Origin: Actinoplanes sp. KI2
Lineage (GTDB): Bacteria; Actinomycetota; Actinomycetes; Mycobacteriales; Micromonosporaceae
Assembly: GCF_025630775.1 (NCBI RefSeq)
Contig: NZ_JAOSZE010000005.1
Span: forward strand, 62,001 to 126,000
Reading direction: 5' to 3'
DNA length: 64,000 bases
Below the pieces are notes generated by a model. It was not told where the DNA came from and did no database searches. It worked only from the letters and a program-made list of their open reading frames with translations. Shown piece by piece: positions 1 through 9,931 of the stretch. Numbering within the stretch: the stretch's first letter is position 1; the number at the start of each line of letters is the position of its first letter. Made by a program: the position numbers and the translations under genes.

Positions 1-525
1 AACCCGAGCCTCTACTCAGCCGCCACCGGGCATCACTTCGCCCGGCCGGGCAACCGCTTCTGGCCGGCGCTGCACCGGTCCGGGTTCACCCCGCGGCTGC
101 TGCACCCCTCCGAGCAGGCCCGGCTGCCGGCGATGGGGCTGGGCATCACCAATGTGGTCGCCCGGGCCACCGCGCGGGCCGACGAGCTGTCCACGGCCGA
201 GCTGGTCGAGGGCGGCGCGATCCTGGCCGAGCTCGCCGCGACGTGGCGTCCTCGGTATCTGGCCGTGCTCGGGGTGACCGCGTACCGGACGGCCTTCGGG
301 CGGCGAACGGCGGCGATCGGGCCGCAGGAGCAGACGGTCGGCGGGGTGCCGGTCTGGGTGCTGCCGAACCCGAGCGGCTTGAACGCTCACTACCAGATCG
401 AGGGTCTGGCGGCCGAGTTCGCCCGGCTGCACTCCGCTACGGTGGCAGGTCATGACGACCAGGATCAGCGAGTTACTGGCGGCCGCCGCCGAGCGGACCG
501 TTCCGGTGGTGCACGGCATCGATGA
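1..525 (+). CDS. mug: G/U mismatch-specific DNA glycosylase, 5' end outside window
   Basis: This is a uracil/thymine DNA glycosylase of the Mug family, which excises U or T opposite G in base excision repair. The frame is open from base 1, so the start lies upstream. The window opens on Asn-Pro of motif I (family form G-I-N-P-G), followed by SAATGHHFARPGNRFWPAL, which is diagnostic. Motif II is NPSGLNAHY near bases 367-393. The visible part is 174 residues, near the usual family length, so only a short N-terminus is missing. The reading frame runs 74 bases into the next gene, giving an Arg-rich tail that is probably unstructured. The overlap suggests translational coupling with the downstream gene. 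Confidence 0.9.
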   Translation, partial: NPSLYSAATGHHFARPGNRFWPALHRSGFTPRLLHPSEQARLPAMGLGITNVVARATARADELSTAELVEGGAILAELAATWRPRYLAVLGVTAYRTAFGRRTAAIGPQEQTVGGVPVWVLPNPSGLNAHYQIEGLAAEFARLHSATVAGHDDQDQRVTGGRRRADRSGGARHR

Positions 526-1036
526 CACCCAGCTCTCCGACCCCACCCCGTGCGCCGAGTTCCAGGTGCGCGACCTGGTGAACCACCTGTTCCAGGTCGT
601 GGTGAACTTCCAGGCGCTGGCGACCAAGCAGGACGCCGACTTCGACACCAAGCCGGACTTCCTCGCCGGCGACTGGCGGAACCGGTTCGCCGACGAGACC
701 CGCAAGCTGGTCGACGCCTGGTCGGAGCCGGCCGCGATCGAGGGGACCTCGCCCCGGATGGGGCTCCCGCAGGCGGTCGTGGCCAACCTGGTGCTGGTCG
801 ACCTGACCGTGCACGGCTGGGATCTCTCGCAGGGCACCGGTCAGGACTACACGCCCAGCCCGGAGGTCGTCGCCGCGGTCACCCCGTTCACCGAGCAGAT
901 GGCGCCGCTGGGCCGCGAGCGGGGCGCCTTCGCCGAGATGACCGAGTTCCCGCCGGACGCCGACGAGTTCACCCGGCTGCTGTCCCTCACCGGCCGCAAG
1001 GCCGGCGCTGGAGGTCACGGAGCACGATCAACCTGA
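452..1036 (+). CDS. TIGR03086-type metal-binding protein (DinB / mycothiol-isomerase N-domain fold)
   Basis: A 194-residue protein of the actinobacterial TIGR03086 group, related to the N-terminal four-helix domain of mycothiol-dependent maleylpyruvate isomerase and to DinB proteins. Visible features are the PTPCAEFQVRDLVNHLF segment near the N-terminus (family metal-ligand His in VNHL) and LTVHGWDLSQGTG near residue 120, with the second conserved His. The family usually binds a divalent metal and is often linked to mycothiol chemistry; no substrate can be read from the sequence. It starts with ATG inside the 3' end of mug. The last residues (KAGAGGHGARST) are low complexity. Confidence 0.8.
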   Translation: MTTRISELLAAAAERTVPVVHGIDDTQLSDPTPCAEFQVRDLVNHLFQVVVNFQALATKQDADFDTKPDFLAGDWRNRFADETRKLVDAWSEPAAIEGTSPRMGLPQAVVANLVLVDLTVHGWDLSQGTGQDYTPSPEVVAAVTPFTEQMAPLGRERGAFAEMTEFPPDADEFTRLLSLTGRKAGAGGHGARST

Positions 1037-1111
1037 ACAGTCAATGCGTCGCGAAATACGGCGACGGGGCCTGCGCCGGTTACAACGACATCACGGCGCA
1101 TCGCAGAGGCG

Positions 1112-1561
1112 TCATTTCCTCTCGGCGGACGAGGAGTTCGCCGGGGAAGGCCGGATCCCGCGGCTGTCGAAGACCTCCTTCGCGGCGAAGGTGGCGTTCA
1201 GTGCCCGCGGGAACCCGGCGTAAACGGCGGCGTGCAGTATCGCCTCGACGATCTCGTCCGGGGTCAGGCCGACGTTGAGTGCGGCCCCTACGTGCACCCT
1301 GAGCTGAGGTTCGCACCCGCCGAGGGCGGTCAGCACGCCGATCGTGACCAGCTGCCGGGACCGTGCGTCGAGCCCCGGCCGGTCGTAGATGTCGCCGAAG
1401 GCGAACGCTGCCACATGGTGGCCCAGGGCGGGCGACAGATCGGCCAGCGAGCCGATCACCCCCGTCCCGGCATCTCCATCGATCCTGGCGAGAACATCCA
1501 GGCCATGGCTACGCCGTTTGAGGTTGTCTGCGCTATCGATGTCGTGCTGAAAATTGCTCAT
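1112..1561 (-). CDS. carboxymuconolactone decarboxylase-like protein
   Basis: A 149-residue protein of the CMD/AhpD fold. The core SRQLVTIGVLTALGGCEPQL and the following HVGAALNVGLTPDEIVEAIL match the gamma-carboxymuconolactone decarboxylase type. The CxxC pair of AhpD is absent, so peroxidase activity is not expected. The ATG at 1561 overlaps the stop of the MerR gene by four bases (ATGA), so the two are cotranscribed and translationally coupled. Such MerR-CMD pairs commonly form small self-regulated stress or detoxification operons. The true substrate is unknown. Confidence 0.8.
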   Translation of the reverse strand: MSNFQHDIDSADNLKRRSHGLDVLARIDGDAGTGVIGSLADLSPALGHHVAAFAFGDIYDRPGLDARSRQLVTIGVLTALGGCEPQLRVHVGAALNVGLTPDEIVEAILHAAVYAGFPRALNATFAAKEVFDSRGIRPSPANSSSAERK

Positions 1562-2028
1562 GGCTGAGCCGATCCTCCGTACGTGGCGATCTTGTATTCG
1601 GTAGCGGCCAGAGCGAGTTGGATCTGCGCTAGCTGGGCCCGCAACGTGTCGCGGTGCTCGAGGAGCATGTCGAGGCGGTCGGGAATGGTGGCGTCGCCGC
1701 GATCGACGAGCGCGACGTAGTGGCGCAGGTCGCTGATCGGCATGCCAGAGGTGCGCATCCGTGTCAAGAACACCAGGCGCCGGACGGACGAGGCATCGTA
1801 GACGCGATGCCCAGCGGCGTTGCGAGGCACCGTGATCAGGCCGACCCGCTCGTAATAGCGCAGCGTGTGCGGGCTCACACCGACGTACTGGGCCGCCGTC
1901 GCAATGTCCCACTGCTGGGCCAGGTCCTCCATGACCAGGCGCCGCAACGCAGCAACCGACACGCCGCCGGGCGGGTCGACGGCCAGGCGCAACGCCTCCG
2001 CCAACTGCTCGTTCGCCTTCATGGCCAC
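1558..2028 (-). CDS. MerR family transcriptional regulator
   Basis: A 156-residue regulator. The winged HTH begins around residue 40 (WDIATAAQYVGVSPHTLRYYERVGLI), followed by the second HTH-wing segment (GHRVYDASSVRRL) and a long dimerisation helix ending near residue 150. The N-terminal 38 residues are an unusual extension before the DNA-binding domain. There are no conserved Cys for metal sensing, so this is closer to the organic-stress or redox-independent MerR types. It probably controls its own operon with the CMD-like gene, whose start it overlaps. Confidence 0.88.
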   Translation of the reverse strand: MAMKANEQLAEALRLAVDPPGGVSVAALRRLVMEDLAQQWDIATAAQYVGVSPHTLRYYERVGLITVPRNAAGHRVYDASSVRRLVFLTRMRTSGMPISDLRHYVALVDRGDATIPDRLDMLLEHRDTLRAQLAQIQLALAATEYKIATYGGSAQP

Positions 2029-2208
2029 GAGGCTATGGCTTCGAGCGCGCTACAACGCAAGCTCGGTATCCGGTCTGCCACCGTAATGTCGTGCCGGCCC
2101 GACGGGCGGTCGGCCAACAGCCGCAACGCCACCGTGGTCTCGTCGTCGGGCCTGCACCCGCCGCAGATCCCAGCCGGCCGACCCCGCAACGCAGCCGACC
2201 AACCCCGC

Positions 2209-2328
2209 CGCAAGCCAGCCGGGCGGCCCCGCCGCAAGCCAGCCGGCCGGCCCCGCAGCCAGGCAGCCGGGCGGCCCCGCAGCAAGCCAGCCGGGCGGCC
2301 CCGCCGCAAGCCAGCCGAGCGGGTCGGC
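2209..2328. repeat. 24-bp minisatellite, five units
   Basis: The 348-base gap between the exporter stop (2377) and the MerR start (2028) holds five adjacent 24-bp units at 2209, 2233, 2257, 2281 and 2305; the last is degenerate. The unit core is AAGCCAGCCGGGCGGCCCCG. Because 24 is a multiple of three, every frame through it stays open and reads as an octapeptide repeat, but there is no convincing start or codon bias, so it is treated as noncoding. The rest of the gap shows no gene. Confidence 0.8.
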
Positions 2329-2376
2329 GGCCAGGCATCCGCCCGGTCCCGCCGCCGACGCGGGCGGGCCGGCCGG

Positions 2377-4332
2377 TTAGGGCTCGACCGAGCCGGCCGG
2401 GACCGTGATGATCTCCACGTCGCCCTGCTCGTAGGGCGGCGCCTCGGCCTCGGGCGACGACACCGCGAACTGGGTGCGGTACAGCTCCGCATACAGCCCG
2501 CCGGCCGCGACCAGCTCCTCGTGCCGGCCGCGCTCGACGATCCGGCCGTCGTCGAGCACCAGGATCTGGTCGGCGTCGCGCACGGTGGAGAGCCGGTGGG
2601 CGATGACCAGCGCCGTGCGGCCCTCCAGCGCCACCGTGAGCGCCCGCTGCACGGCCGCCTCCGACTCGCTGTCCAGGTGGGCGGTGGCCTCGTCGAGTAT
2701 GACGATCGACGGGTGCTTGAGCAGCAGCCGGGCGATCGCGATCCGCTGTTTCTCGCCCCCGGAGAAGCGGTACCCGCGCTCGCCGACCACCGTCTCCAGC
2801 CCGTCGGGCAGCGCGCGCACCAGGCCGGCGACCTGCGCTCCCGCCAGCGCCGCCCACATCTGGTCCTCGGTCGCGTCCGGCTGGGCGTACCGGAGGTTCT
2901 CGGCGATCGTCTCGTGGAACAGGTGCGAATCCTGGGTGACCACGCCGATGGTGTCGCGCAGCGAGCCGAGCGTGGCGTCCCGCACGTCGACCCCGCCGAC
3001 CAGCACCGCGCCGTCGGTGACGTCGTAGACCCGGGAGACCAGCATCGAGGTGGTCGACTTGCCGGCGCCGGACGGGCCGACGAGCGCGACCAACTGGCCC
3101 GGTTCGACGGTGAAGTCGACGCCCTTGAGCACCGGCGCGGACTCGGTGCGGTCGAGGGTCGCGACGTCCTCCAGCGTCGCCAGCGACACCTCGTTCGCGC
3201 TCGGATAGCGGAAGTGCACGTCGCGGAACTCGATCCGGCCCGCGCCGGCCGGGACGTCGACGGCATCCGGCTTCTCGGCGATGCCCGGCTGGAGATCGAG
3301 CACCTCGAAGACCCGGTCGAATGAGACCAGCGCGCTCATCACGTCGACCCGCACGTTGCTCAGCGCGGTGAGCGGCCCGTACAGACGGGTGAGCAGCAGC
3401 GCGAGCGTGACCACCGTGCCGGCGGTGACCGCGCCGGTGACCGCGAGCCAGCCGCCGAGGCCGTAGGTGAGCGCCTGCGCCAGCGACGCGACCAGGAGCA
3501 TCGCCACGAAGAAGGTGCGCGAGTACATCGCCTGCTGGACGCCGATGTCACGGACCCGCGCGGCCCGCGCCCCGAAGCGCGCGGCCTCGTCGTCGGGCCG
3601 GCCGAACAGCTTGACCAGCAGGGCGCCGGAGACGTTGAACCGCTCGGTCATCGTCGCGTTCATCTTGGCGTCGAGGTTGTACGACTCGCGGGTGATCTCG
3701 GCGAGCCGCTTGCCGACCCGGCGCGCCGGAAGGATGAACAGCGGCAGCAGGGCCAGCGACAGCACGGTGATCTGCCAGGACAGGCTGAACATGACCACGG
3801 CGGTGAGCACCAGCTGGATGACGTTGCTGACCACGCCGGAGAGCGTCGAGGTGAACGCCCGCTGGGCGCCCAGCACGTCGTTGTTGAGCCGGCTGACCAG
3901 GGCCCCGGTCTGGGTGCGGGTGAAGAACTGCAGCGGCATGCGCTGGACGTGGTCGTACACCTGGGTGCGCAGGTCGAGGATGATGCCCTCGCCGATGCGG
4001 GCCGAATACCAGCGCTGGGCGAGCGACAGGAACGCGTCGACGACCGCGAGGACGGCGATCGCCAGGGCCAGCCGGGTGATCACCCCGGCCGCGCCGGCGC
4101 CGCCACCGGTGATGGCGTTGACCACGTGGCCGGCCAGCAGCGGGGTGGCCACCCCGATCACGGCGTCGAGGACGACGGTGAGCAGGAAAACCACGATGTC
4201 GCGGCGATAGGGCCGGGCGAAGCGCATGATCCGGCGGGTGGTGCCGCGCGTGAGGCGGTGCTTCGTGACCCGATCGGAATTCTGGATCGAACGCAGCATC
4301 ATCCAGCTGGACGTGCTCGAGGACGGGCCCAT
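2377..4332 (-). CDS. ABC exporter, fused permease and ATPase
   Basis: A 651-residue half-transporter of the MsbA/multidrug exporter type. Residues about 45-330 form the six-helix membrane domain, with the coupling segment FFTRTQTGALVSRLNNDV. The ATPase domain follows: Walker A GPSGAGKST near residue 419, signature FSGGEKQR near 523, Walker B IVILDEA near 543, and H-loop VIAHRLS. The signature differs from LSGGQ but is a tolerated variant. The start at 4332 was chosen over an upstream ATG because GGAGGTG sits five bases before it. It is probably a homodimer in the membrane exporting a drug, lipid or peptide. No partner half-transporter lies nearby. Confidence 0.9.
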   Translation of the reverse strand: MGPSSSTSSWMMLRSIQNSDRVTKHRLTRGTTRRIMRFARPYRRDIVVFLLTVVLDAVIGVATPLLAGHVVNAITGGGAGAAGVITRLALAIAVLAVVDAFLSLAQRWYSARIGEGIILDLRTQVYDHVQRMPLQFFTRTQTGALVSRLNNDVLGAQRAFTSTLSGVVSNVIQLVLTAVVMFSLSWQITVLSLALLPLFILPARRVGKRLAEITRESYNLDAKMNATMTERFNVSGALLVKLFGRPDDEAARFGARAARVRDIGVQQAMYSRTFFVAMLLVASLAQALTYGLGGWLAVTGAVTAGTVVTLALLLTRLYGPLTALSNVRVDVMSALVSFDRVFEVLDLQPGIAEKPDAVDVPAGAGRIEFRDVHFRYPSANEVSLATLEDVATLDRTESAPVLKGVDFTVEPGQLVALVGPSGAGKSTTSMLVSRVYDVTDGAVLVGGVDVRDATLGSLRDTIGVVTQDSHLFHETIAENLRYAQPDATEDQMWAALAGAQVAGLVRALPDGLETVVGERGYRFSGGEKQRIAIARLLLKHPSIVILDEATAHLDSESEAAVQRALTVALEGRTALVIAHRLSTVRDADQILVLDDGRIVERGRHEELVAAGGLYAELYRTQFAVSSPEAEAPPYEQGDVEIITVPAGSVEP

Positions 4333-4412
4333 CGGTTCACCTCCCGGGCTGTCGTGGGGCGGGCAGGTGCACAGTCTGCACCGCGGGTACGACAACCCGG
4401 GACGAGCTCGGT

Positions 4413-5213
4413 TTACTCCCCGGTACCGAGGAGATCGCGAATGCGGCGGGTCTGCGCTTCCCGCTCGGTCCGGTCCTGATCCGCGTACGAACGCTGACCG
4501 ATCCCGGTGAACAGGCCCTTGATCTCGGGAATCGTCCCGTCCGGGGCGGACAGAATGGCCGCCGCCAGATCATTGACCGCTTCGCCGAGAGCGGAACCGG
4601 GAACCACGGCGGTGGCCAGCCCGATCCGGTCGGCCTCGTCCGCCGGAATACGGCGGCCGGTGACGCAGATCTCCAGTGCCCGGGACACCCCGACCAGTTC
4701 GCTGAGCCGTTTGGTGCCGCCCAGGTCGGGTACCAGACCCAGCGTCACCTCGGCCATCGAGAACCGTGCGTCGTCGGCGAGCACCCGCATGTCACAGTTC
4801 AGCGCGAGCTGGAATCCCGCCCCGATGGCATGTCCCTGTACTGCCGCGATCGTCACGATCGACGGGTTACGCAACCACGTGAACGCCGACTGGAAGCCGG
4901 CAATCCGATCGGCGCACTCGGATGGTGACAACTGCGCGAGGCGAGCCAGAGAAGAATCGCCGTCGCCGCGCGCGGACGACAGATCCAGGCCCGCGGAAAA
5001 CGCGCGCCCCTCGCCTCGGACAATGACGACTCGGACGCCACCCGGCAATTTCCGTGAAATGTTCGCCAGCTCGGCCCACATCGCCGGAGTCTGTGCATTG
5101 AGCACCTGGGGCCGGCACAACGTCACCGTTGCGACCGGCCCGTCCAGGTCGTAGCGAACACCTGCCTCGTCGGCAGGCACGGCACTACCGGGCTCGGCGT
5201 TCTCCGTCGTCAC
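4413..5213 (-). CDS. enoyl-CoA hydratase/isomerase family protein
   Basis: A 266-residue crotonase-fold protein. The oxyanion-hole segments are AFSAGLDLSS and AVQGHAIGAGFQLAL, and FSMAEVTLGLVPDLGGTKRL carries the first catalytic acid position (Glu) and an Asp where hydratases often have Gly or Glu, so hydratase versus isomerase activity cannot be decided. It probably acts on an acyl-CoA in fatty-acid turnover. It begins with GTG at 5213, overlapping the stop of the small HTH gene by four bases, so translation of the two is coupled. Confidence 0.85.
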   Translation of the reverse strand: MTTENAEPGSAVPADEAGVRYDLDGPVATVTLCRPQVLNAQTPAMWAELANISRKLPGGVRVVIVRGEGRAFSAGLDLSSARGDGDSSLARLAQLSPSECADRIAGFQSAFTWLRNPSIVTIAAVQGHAIGAGFQLALNCDMRVLADDARFSMAEVTLGLVPDLGGTKRLSELVGVSRALEICVTGRRIPADEADRIGLATAVVPGSALGEAVNDLAAAILSAPDGTIPEIKGLFTGIGQRSYADQDRTEREAQTRRIRDLLGTGE

Positions 5214-5437
5214 GCCTTCTTGCGCCGGCGAGCGCCGCCCCGCTGGCGCAGCTGCACGCCCGACTCGGTCAGCACCCGGTGCACGAATCCGTAGGAACGT
5301 CCGGTCGAAGCCGCGAGCGCGCGAATGCTCTCGCCAGAGGTGTAACGCTTGACCAGATCCTTCGCTAGTGACTGGCGCTCGCTGCCGACGATTCGGCGAC
5401 CCTTCTCAGTGCTGGTGGCTGTGCCCGTGGCTGCCAT
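5210..5437 (-). CDS. small helix-turn-helix protein
   Basis: A 75-residue basic protein with a single HTH: AKDLVKRYTSGESIRALAASTGRSYGFVHRVL reads as the tri-helical core (shown in part: SIRALAASTGRSYGFVHRVL), followed by an Arg/Lys-rich tail ending RRRKKA. Proteins of this size and layout are common in actinomycetes, but their function is not clear to me. The GTGA overlap with the downstream enoyl-CoA hydratase indicates one transcript. It may be a DNA-binding regulator of its own operon or a nucleoid-associated protein; this is inference. Confidence 0.75.
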   Translation of the reverse strand: MAATGTATSTEKGRRIVGSERQSLAKDLVKRYTSGESIRALAASTGRSYGFVHRVLTESGVQLRQRGGARRRKKA

Positions 5438-5863
5438 GTTGAATCCTCACGTCCCAGACTGTGCGGTTCGATACGGTCCCACCTATTAGACCGCCTCCAA
5501 CGATCATGCGCTAGCCATCTTGGCTTAGCCAACGTGCCCATTTAGCACTGTCAGGAACTTGACGCTGACCACCTGCATCAATGTCAGACACTTAACTGAC
5601 GTTAGGCCGAGAGTCTTTCCGACCACCCGGTAGGTGGCCGGGCCCTGCTCCCAAGACCATGGATCACCTGCGGAAACACTCGATCGAGGAGACCCGCCGG
5701 CGAGACATGACGCACTGTCGATGCAACGAACACGCACCGCTCGCACGCCGAGTGTGCCAACTTCGCCATGATCCGGCGGATGCCCGGCCTGACCGCAAAC
5801 GCCCGAACGTCGCACTGTCTGTGTGGGCACCAGTTGACAACTGACGATCGCGAAGGTCCAGTC
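5438..5863. other. gene-free interval with TGTCAG-type motifs
   Basis: No convincing coding frame is seen in these 426 bases. The part next to 5437 must carry the promoter for the HTH gene. At 5549-5563 and 5582-5600 there are two related motifs beginning TGTCAG and containing ACTT; the second has complementary arms GTCAG and CTGAC around an 8-base loop. A further short inverted repeat (AGCCA/TGGCT) lies around 5513-5525. The pattern is reminiscent of a transposon end or a protein-binding site, but no transposase remnant is visible. Confidence 0.4.
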
Positions 5864-7468
<1,605 letters not shown>

Positions 7469-7627
7469 GTGGAAACTCGCTCTCGAGAGGAAGGCTGACT
7501 CCGGCAGGTCAGCCTTCGCAGAGCAGCACTGCGCCATACTACCGGGCGGTGGACGGCACCTCCCACCCGATTACCGACCAAGATCAACGGGTATCCGTGG
7601 CGCAACCCCGGCGTCAGTGAGGATGGA

Positions 7628-8569
7628 ATGGAACTCAACGAGAACGCTGACATCGACACCAGTCAGGTCGACGACCAGCGCGGCGGAGGAGGCGGTGGCG
7701 GTGGCGGCTTCGGCGGCCTGCCCATCCCGATCGGCGGTGGCGGCATCGTCGGCCTCGTCATCACCATCATCCTGGTCGTGGCGGGCGGCTATTTCGGCGT
7801 CAACCAGCTCGGCGGCGGCAACAGCGGCTCGACCGGTGACAACACCAACATCACCAAGGAGTGCGCCGACAAGAGCACCCGCCTCAAGAGCCTCGACTGC
7901 CGCAACGTCCTCTACATCAACTCGATCCAGGCGTTCTGGAAGGACGCCGAGCCCAAGTACTTCGGCAAGCAGTACCAGCCGTCCAAGACCGTGCTCTTCT
8001 CGAACCGGGTGAGCACCGGCTGCGGCGCCGCCGACTCGGGCACCGGCCCGTTCTACTGCCCCGCCGACGACCGGGTGTACATCGACCTCACCTTCTACCA
8101 GCTGCTGGCCAAGCAGCTCGGCGCGCCCGGCGAGTTCGCCCAGCCGTACGTGCTGGCCCACGAGTACGGCCATCACATCCAGGACCTGATCGGCACCGAG
8201 GCGAAGATGCGGGCCGCGCAGAGCGGCGCCTCGAACAGCGAGAAGAACCTGCTCTCGGTCAAGCTGGAGTTGCAGGCCGACTGCTACGCCGGCGTCTGGG
8301 CCAACCACGCCACCGAGACCAAGAGCGGCGGCGGGCAGCCGATCTTCAAGAGCATCACCGACCAGGACATCCAGCAGGGGCTGGACACCGCCAAGCAGAT
8401 CGGCGACGACACGCTCCAGCAGCGGGCCGGCCAGCAGATCAACCCGGCCGAGTTCACCCACGGCACCTCGGCCGACCGCCAGAAGTGGTTCAAGCGCGGC
8501 TTCGATTCGGGCAACCCGGCCGAGGCCTGCGACACCTTCGCCGCCGGCGCGGTCACCGAGGGCGACTGA
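7628..8569 (+). CDS. neutral zinc metallopeptidase, membrane-anchored
   Basis: A 313-residue protein of the YpfJ-like zinc metallopeptidase family. A Gly-rich N-terminus (residues 19-39) precedes one membrane helix (about 40-58), so the catalytic domain lies outside the membrane. The zinc motif HEYGH is at residues 178-182, with the downstream Glu in LELQADCYAGVWA as likely third ligand. Paired Cys (CADK..., CRN, CGA, FYCP) suggest disulfides outside the cell. The stretch ahead of the ATG (GAGGATGG) can serve as ribosome binding site. Its physiological substrate is unknown. Confidence 0.87.
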   Translation: MELNENADIDTSQVDDQRGGGGGGGGGFGGLPIPIGGGGIVGLVITIILVVAGGYFGVNQLGGGNSGSTGDNTNITKECADKSTRLKSLDCRNVLYINSIQAFWKDAEPKYFGKQYQPSKTVLFSNRVSTGCGAADSGTGPFYCPADDRVYIDLTFYQLLAKQLGAPGEFAQPYVLAHEYGHHIQDLIGTEAKMRAAQSGASNSEKNLLSVKLELQADCYAGVWANHATETKSGGGQPIFKSITDQDIQQGLDTAKQIGDDTLQQRAGQQINPAEFTHGTSADRQKWFKRGFDSGNPAEACDTFAAGAVTEGD

Positions 8570-8582
8570 AGCTCCCGTACGA

Positions 8583-9215
8583 CTAAGGTTCCCGCACCAG
8601 CACGGACACCGCCCGGGCCCCGGCCACCGCGGACACCAGCACCGCGTGCCGGGGCTCGGGCACGTCCAGGAACCGCTCGGCGCGCAACTCGGCGACCGGG
8701 GCCAGGGTCGGCACGGCGAGAACGGCGTCGACCGCCGCTCGATCTCCCCCGGTCACCAGCGCCGTCATGTCCCGTACCCGGGGAAGAAGCAGACGCCCCA
8801 CGATGCCGGCGCCGTCGGCAGCCGCCGCCTTCGCCTGGTTGTCCCGCCGGCGCGCGAAGCGCTGCTGGGACCAGCCACCCGCCGCGGTGCGCCCCTGCAC
8901 ATAGTGCGTCTCCACCTTGGACGTGACCAGTTCCGGTCCCTGCGCGACACCGACCGCGACCGCGCCCTTGCGCGCGAGCAGCAGCCCGAGGGTGCGCGGC
9001 TCCTGCGCGACCCGCACCAGATCGGTCATTGTGGCCACCGGCGGCGCTCCCGGGGGCGGCTGCCACTCCGCCGAGGCGCCGTCCTCCGCGATCAAGAGCA
9101 AACCCTTTTCCGTGTACGCCCCGTGCCGGGTCACGAAGTTCTCCAGCCAGCGCGGCAGCCGCTCGGGGGCGACCGTCACCCACTTCCCGCCGCCCGCGGC
9201 CGTGCGCTCACCCAT
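8583..9215 (-). CDS. VLRF1-type peptidyl-tRNA hydrolase (Vms1/eRF1-like)
   Basis: A 210-residue protein matching the actinobacterial branch (acVLRF1) of the Vms1-like release factor superfamily, whose members release nascent chains from stalled large subunits. The catalytic loop is GRTAAGGWSQQRFARRR (about residues 108-124), which has the GG, the candidate catalytic Gln and the basic RFARRR run. Start: an ATG at 9215 lies exactly seven bases after a TAGGGT box, as expected for a leaderless mRNA; a GTG at 9224 is the alternative but would precede the box's spacer. The gene is divergent from the DNA alkylation repair gene. Confidence 0.8.
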   Translation of the reverse strand: MGERTAAGGGKWVTVAPERLPRWLENFVTRHGAYTEKGLLLIAEDGASAEWQPPPGAPPVATMTDLVRVAQEPRTLGLLLARKGAVAVGVAQGPELVTSKVETHYVQGRTAAGGWSQQRFARRRDNQAKAAAADGAGIVGRLLLPRVRDMTALVTGGDRAAVDAVLAVPTLAPVAELRAERFLDVPEPRHAVLVSAVAGARAVSVLVREP

Positions 9216-9222
9216 TCTTGTC

Positions 9223-9228
9223 ACCCTA
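9223..9228 (-). promoter_or_regulatory. -10 box of probable leaderless promoter
   Basis: TAGGGT on the minus strand is followed by seven bases and then the ATG at 9215 of the VLRF1 gene. The same box and spacing occur at 51027. No ribosome binding site is needed if transcription starts at the A of ATG. Confidence 0.45.
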
Positions 9229-9247
9229 CGGTGGCAGACTGCGGGTC

Positions 9248-9931
9248 GTGACAGACCTGGCAGGCGCCCTGATGAGCCGGCTCGCGGCGGGCTTCGCCGC
9301 CCGGCGTGACCCGGAGCGAGCGGTCGCGATGGCCGCCTACATGCGCGACCAGTTCCCGTTCTTCGGCCTCCCGGCGCCCGAGGTGCGCGCGGTCGAGCGG
9401 GCGGCGTTCGCCGGCCTCCCCCGCCCCACCGACGAGGATCTCACCGTCGTCGCGCTCTCCTGCTGGGCGTTGCCCGAGCGCGAGTACCACTACGCGGCCT
9501 GCGACTACCTGCGAAAACACGTGTTGGTGGCGGGGCCGGATTTCCTGCCGGTGGTGCGCACGCTGATCACCACCAACTCCTGGTGGGACACGGTCGACCC
9601 GCTCGCGACCCGGTTCGTGGGCGACCTGGCCCGAGCCCATCCCGCGCTGGCCGAGGTGATGGACGCCTGGTCGGCCGACGAGAACATGTGGCTGGTCCGC
9701 ACCGCTCTGCTGTTCCAGCTGCACTACGGCGCCGCGACCGACACCGACCGGCTGTTCGGCTACTGCACCCGGCAGGCCGGCCATCCCGACTTCTTCGTGC
9801 GCAAGGCGATCGGGTGGGCCCTGCGTCACTACGCCCGCACCGACCCGTCGTCGGTGCGGGCGTATGTGGCGGCGACCCCTTCGCTGTCACCGCTGTCGCG
9901 GCGGGAGGCGATGAAGCACCTCCAGGCCTAG
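9248..9931 (+). CDS. DNA alkylation repair protein (AlkD-like HEAT repeats)
   Basis: A 227-residue all-helical protein of the AlkD family, which removes bulky or charged alkyl bases such as N3- and N7-alkylpurines. Family features are MRDQFPFFGLPAPEVRA near residue 35, the TNSWWDTVD segment (conserved Trp-Trp-Asp around residues 116-120) and FVRKAIGWALRHYARTDP near 185, which holds the conserved Lys-Ala-Ile-Gly-Trp. GTG at 9248 was chosen because the upstream open frame belongs to the divergent gene. Its stop overlaps the convergent LysE gene stop by four bases. Confidence 0.87.
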   Translation: MTDLAGALMSRLAAGFAARRDPERAVAMAAYMRDQFPFFGLPAPEVRAVERAAFAGLPRPTDEDLTVVALSCWALPEREYHYAACDYLRKHVLVAGPDFLPVVRTLITTNSWWDTVDPLATRFVGDLARAHPALAEVMDAWSADENMWLVRTALLFQLHYGAATDTDRLFGYCTRQAGHPDFFVRKAIGWALRHYARTDPSSVRAYVAATPSLSPLSRREAMKHLQA

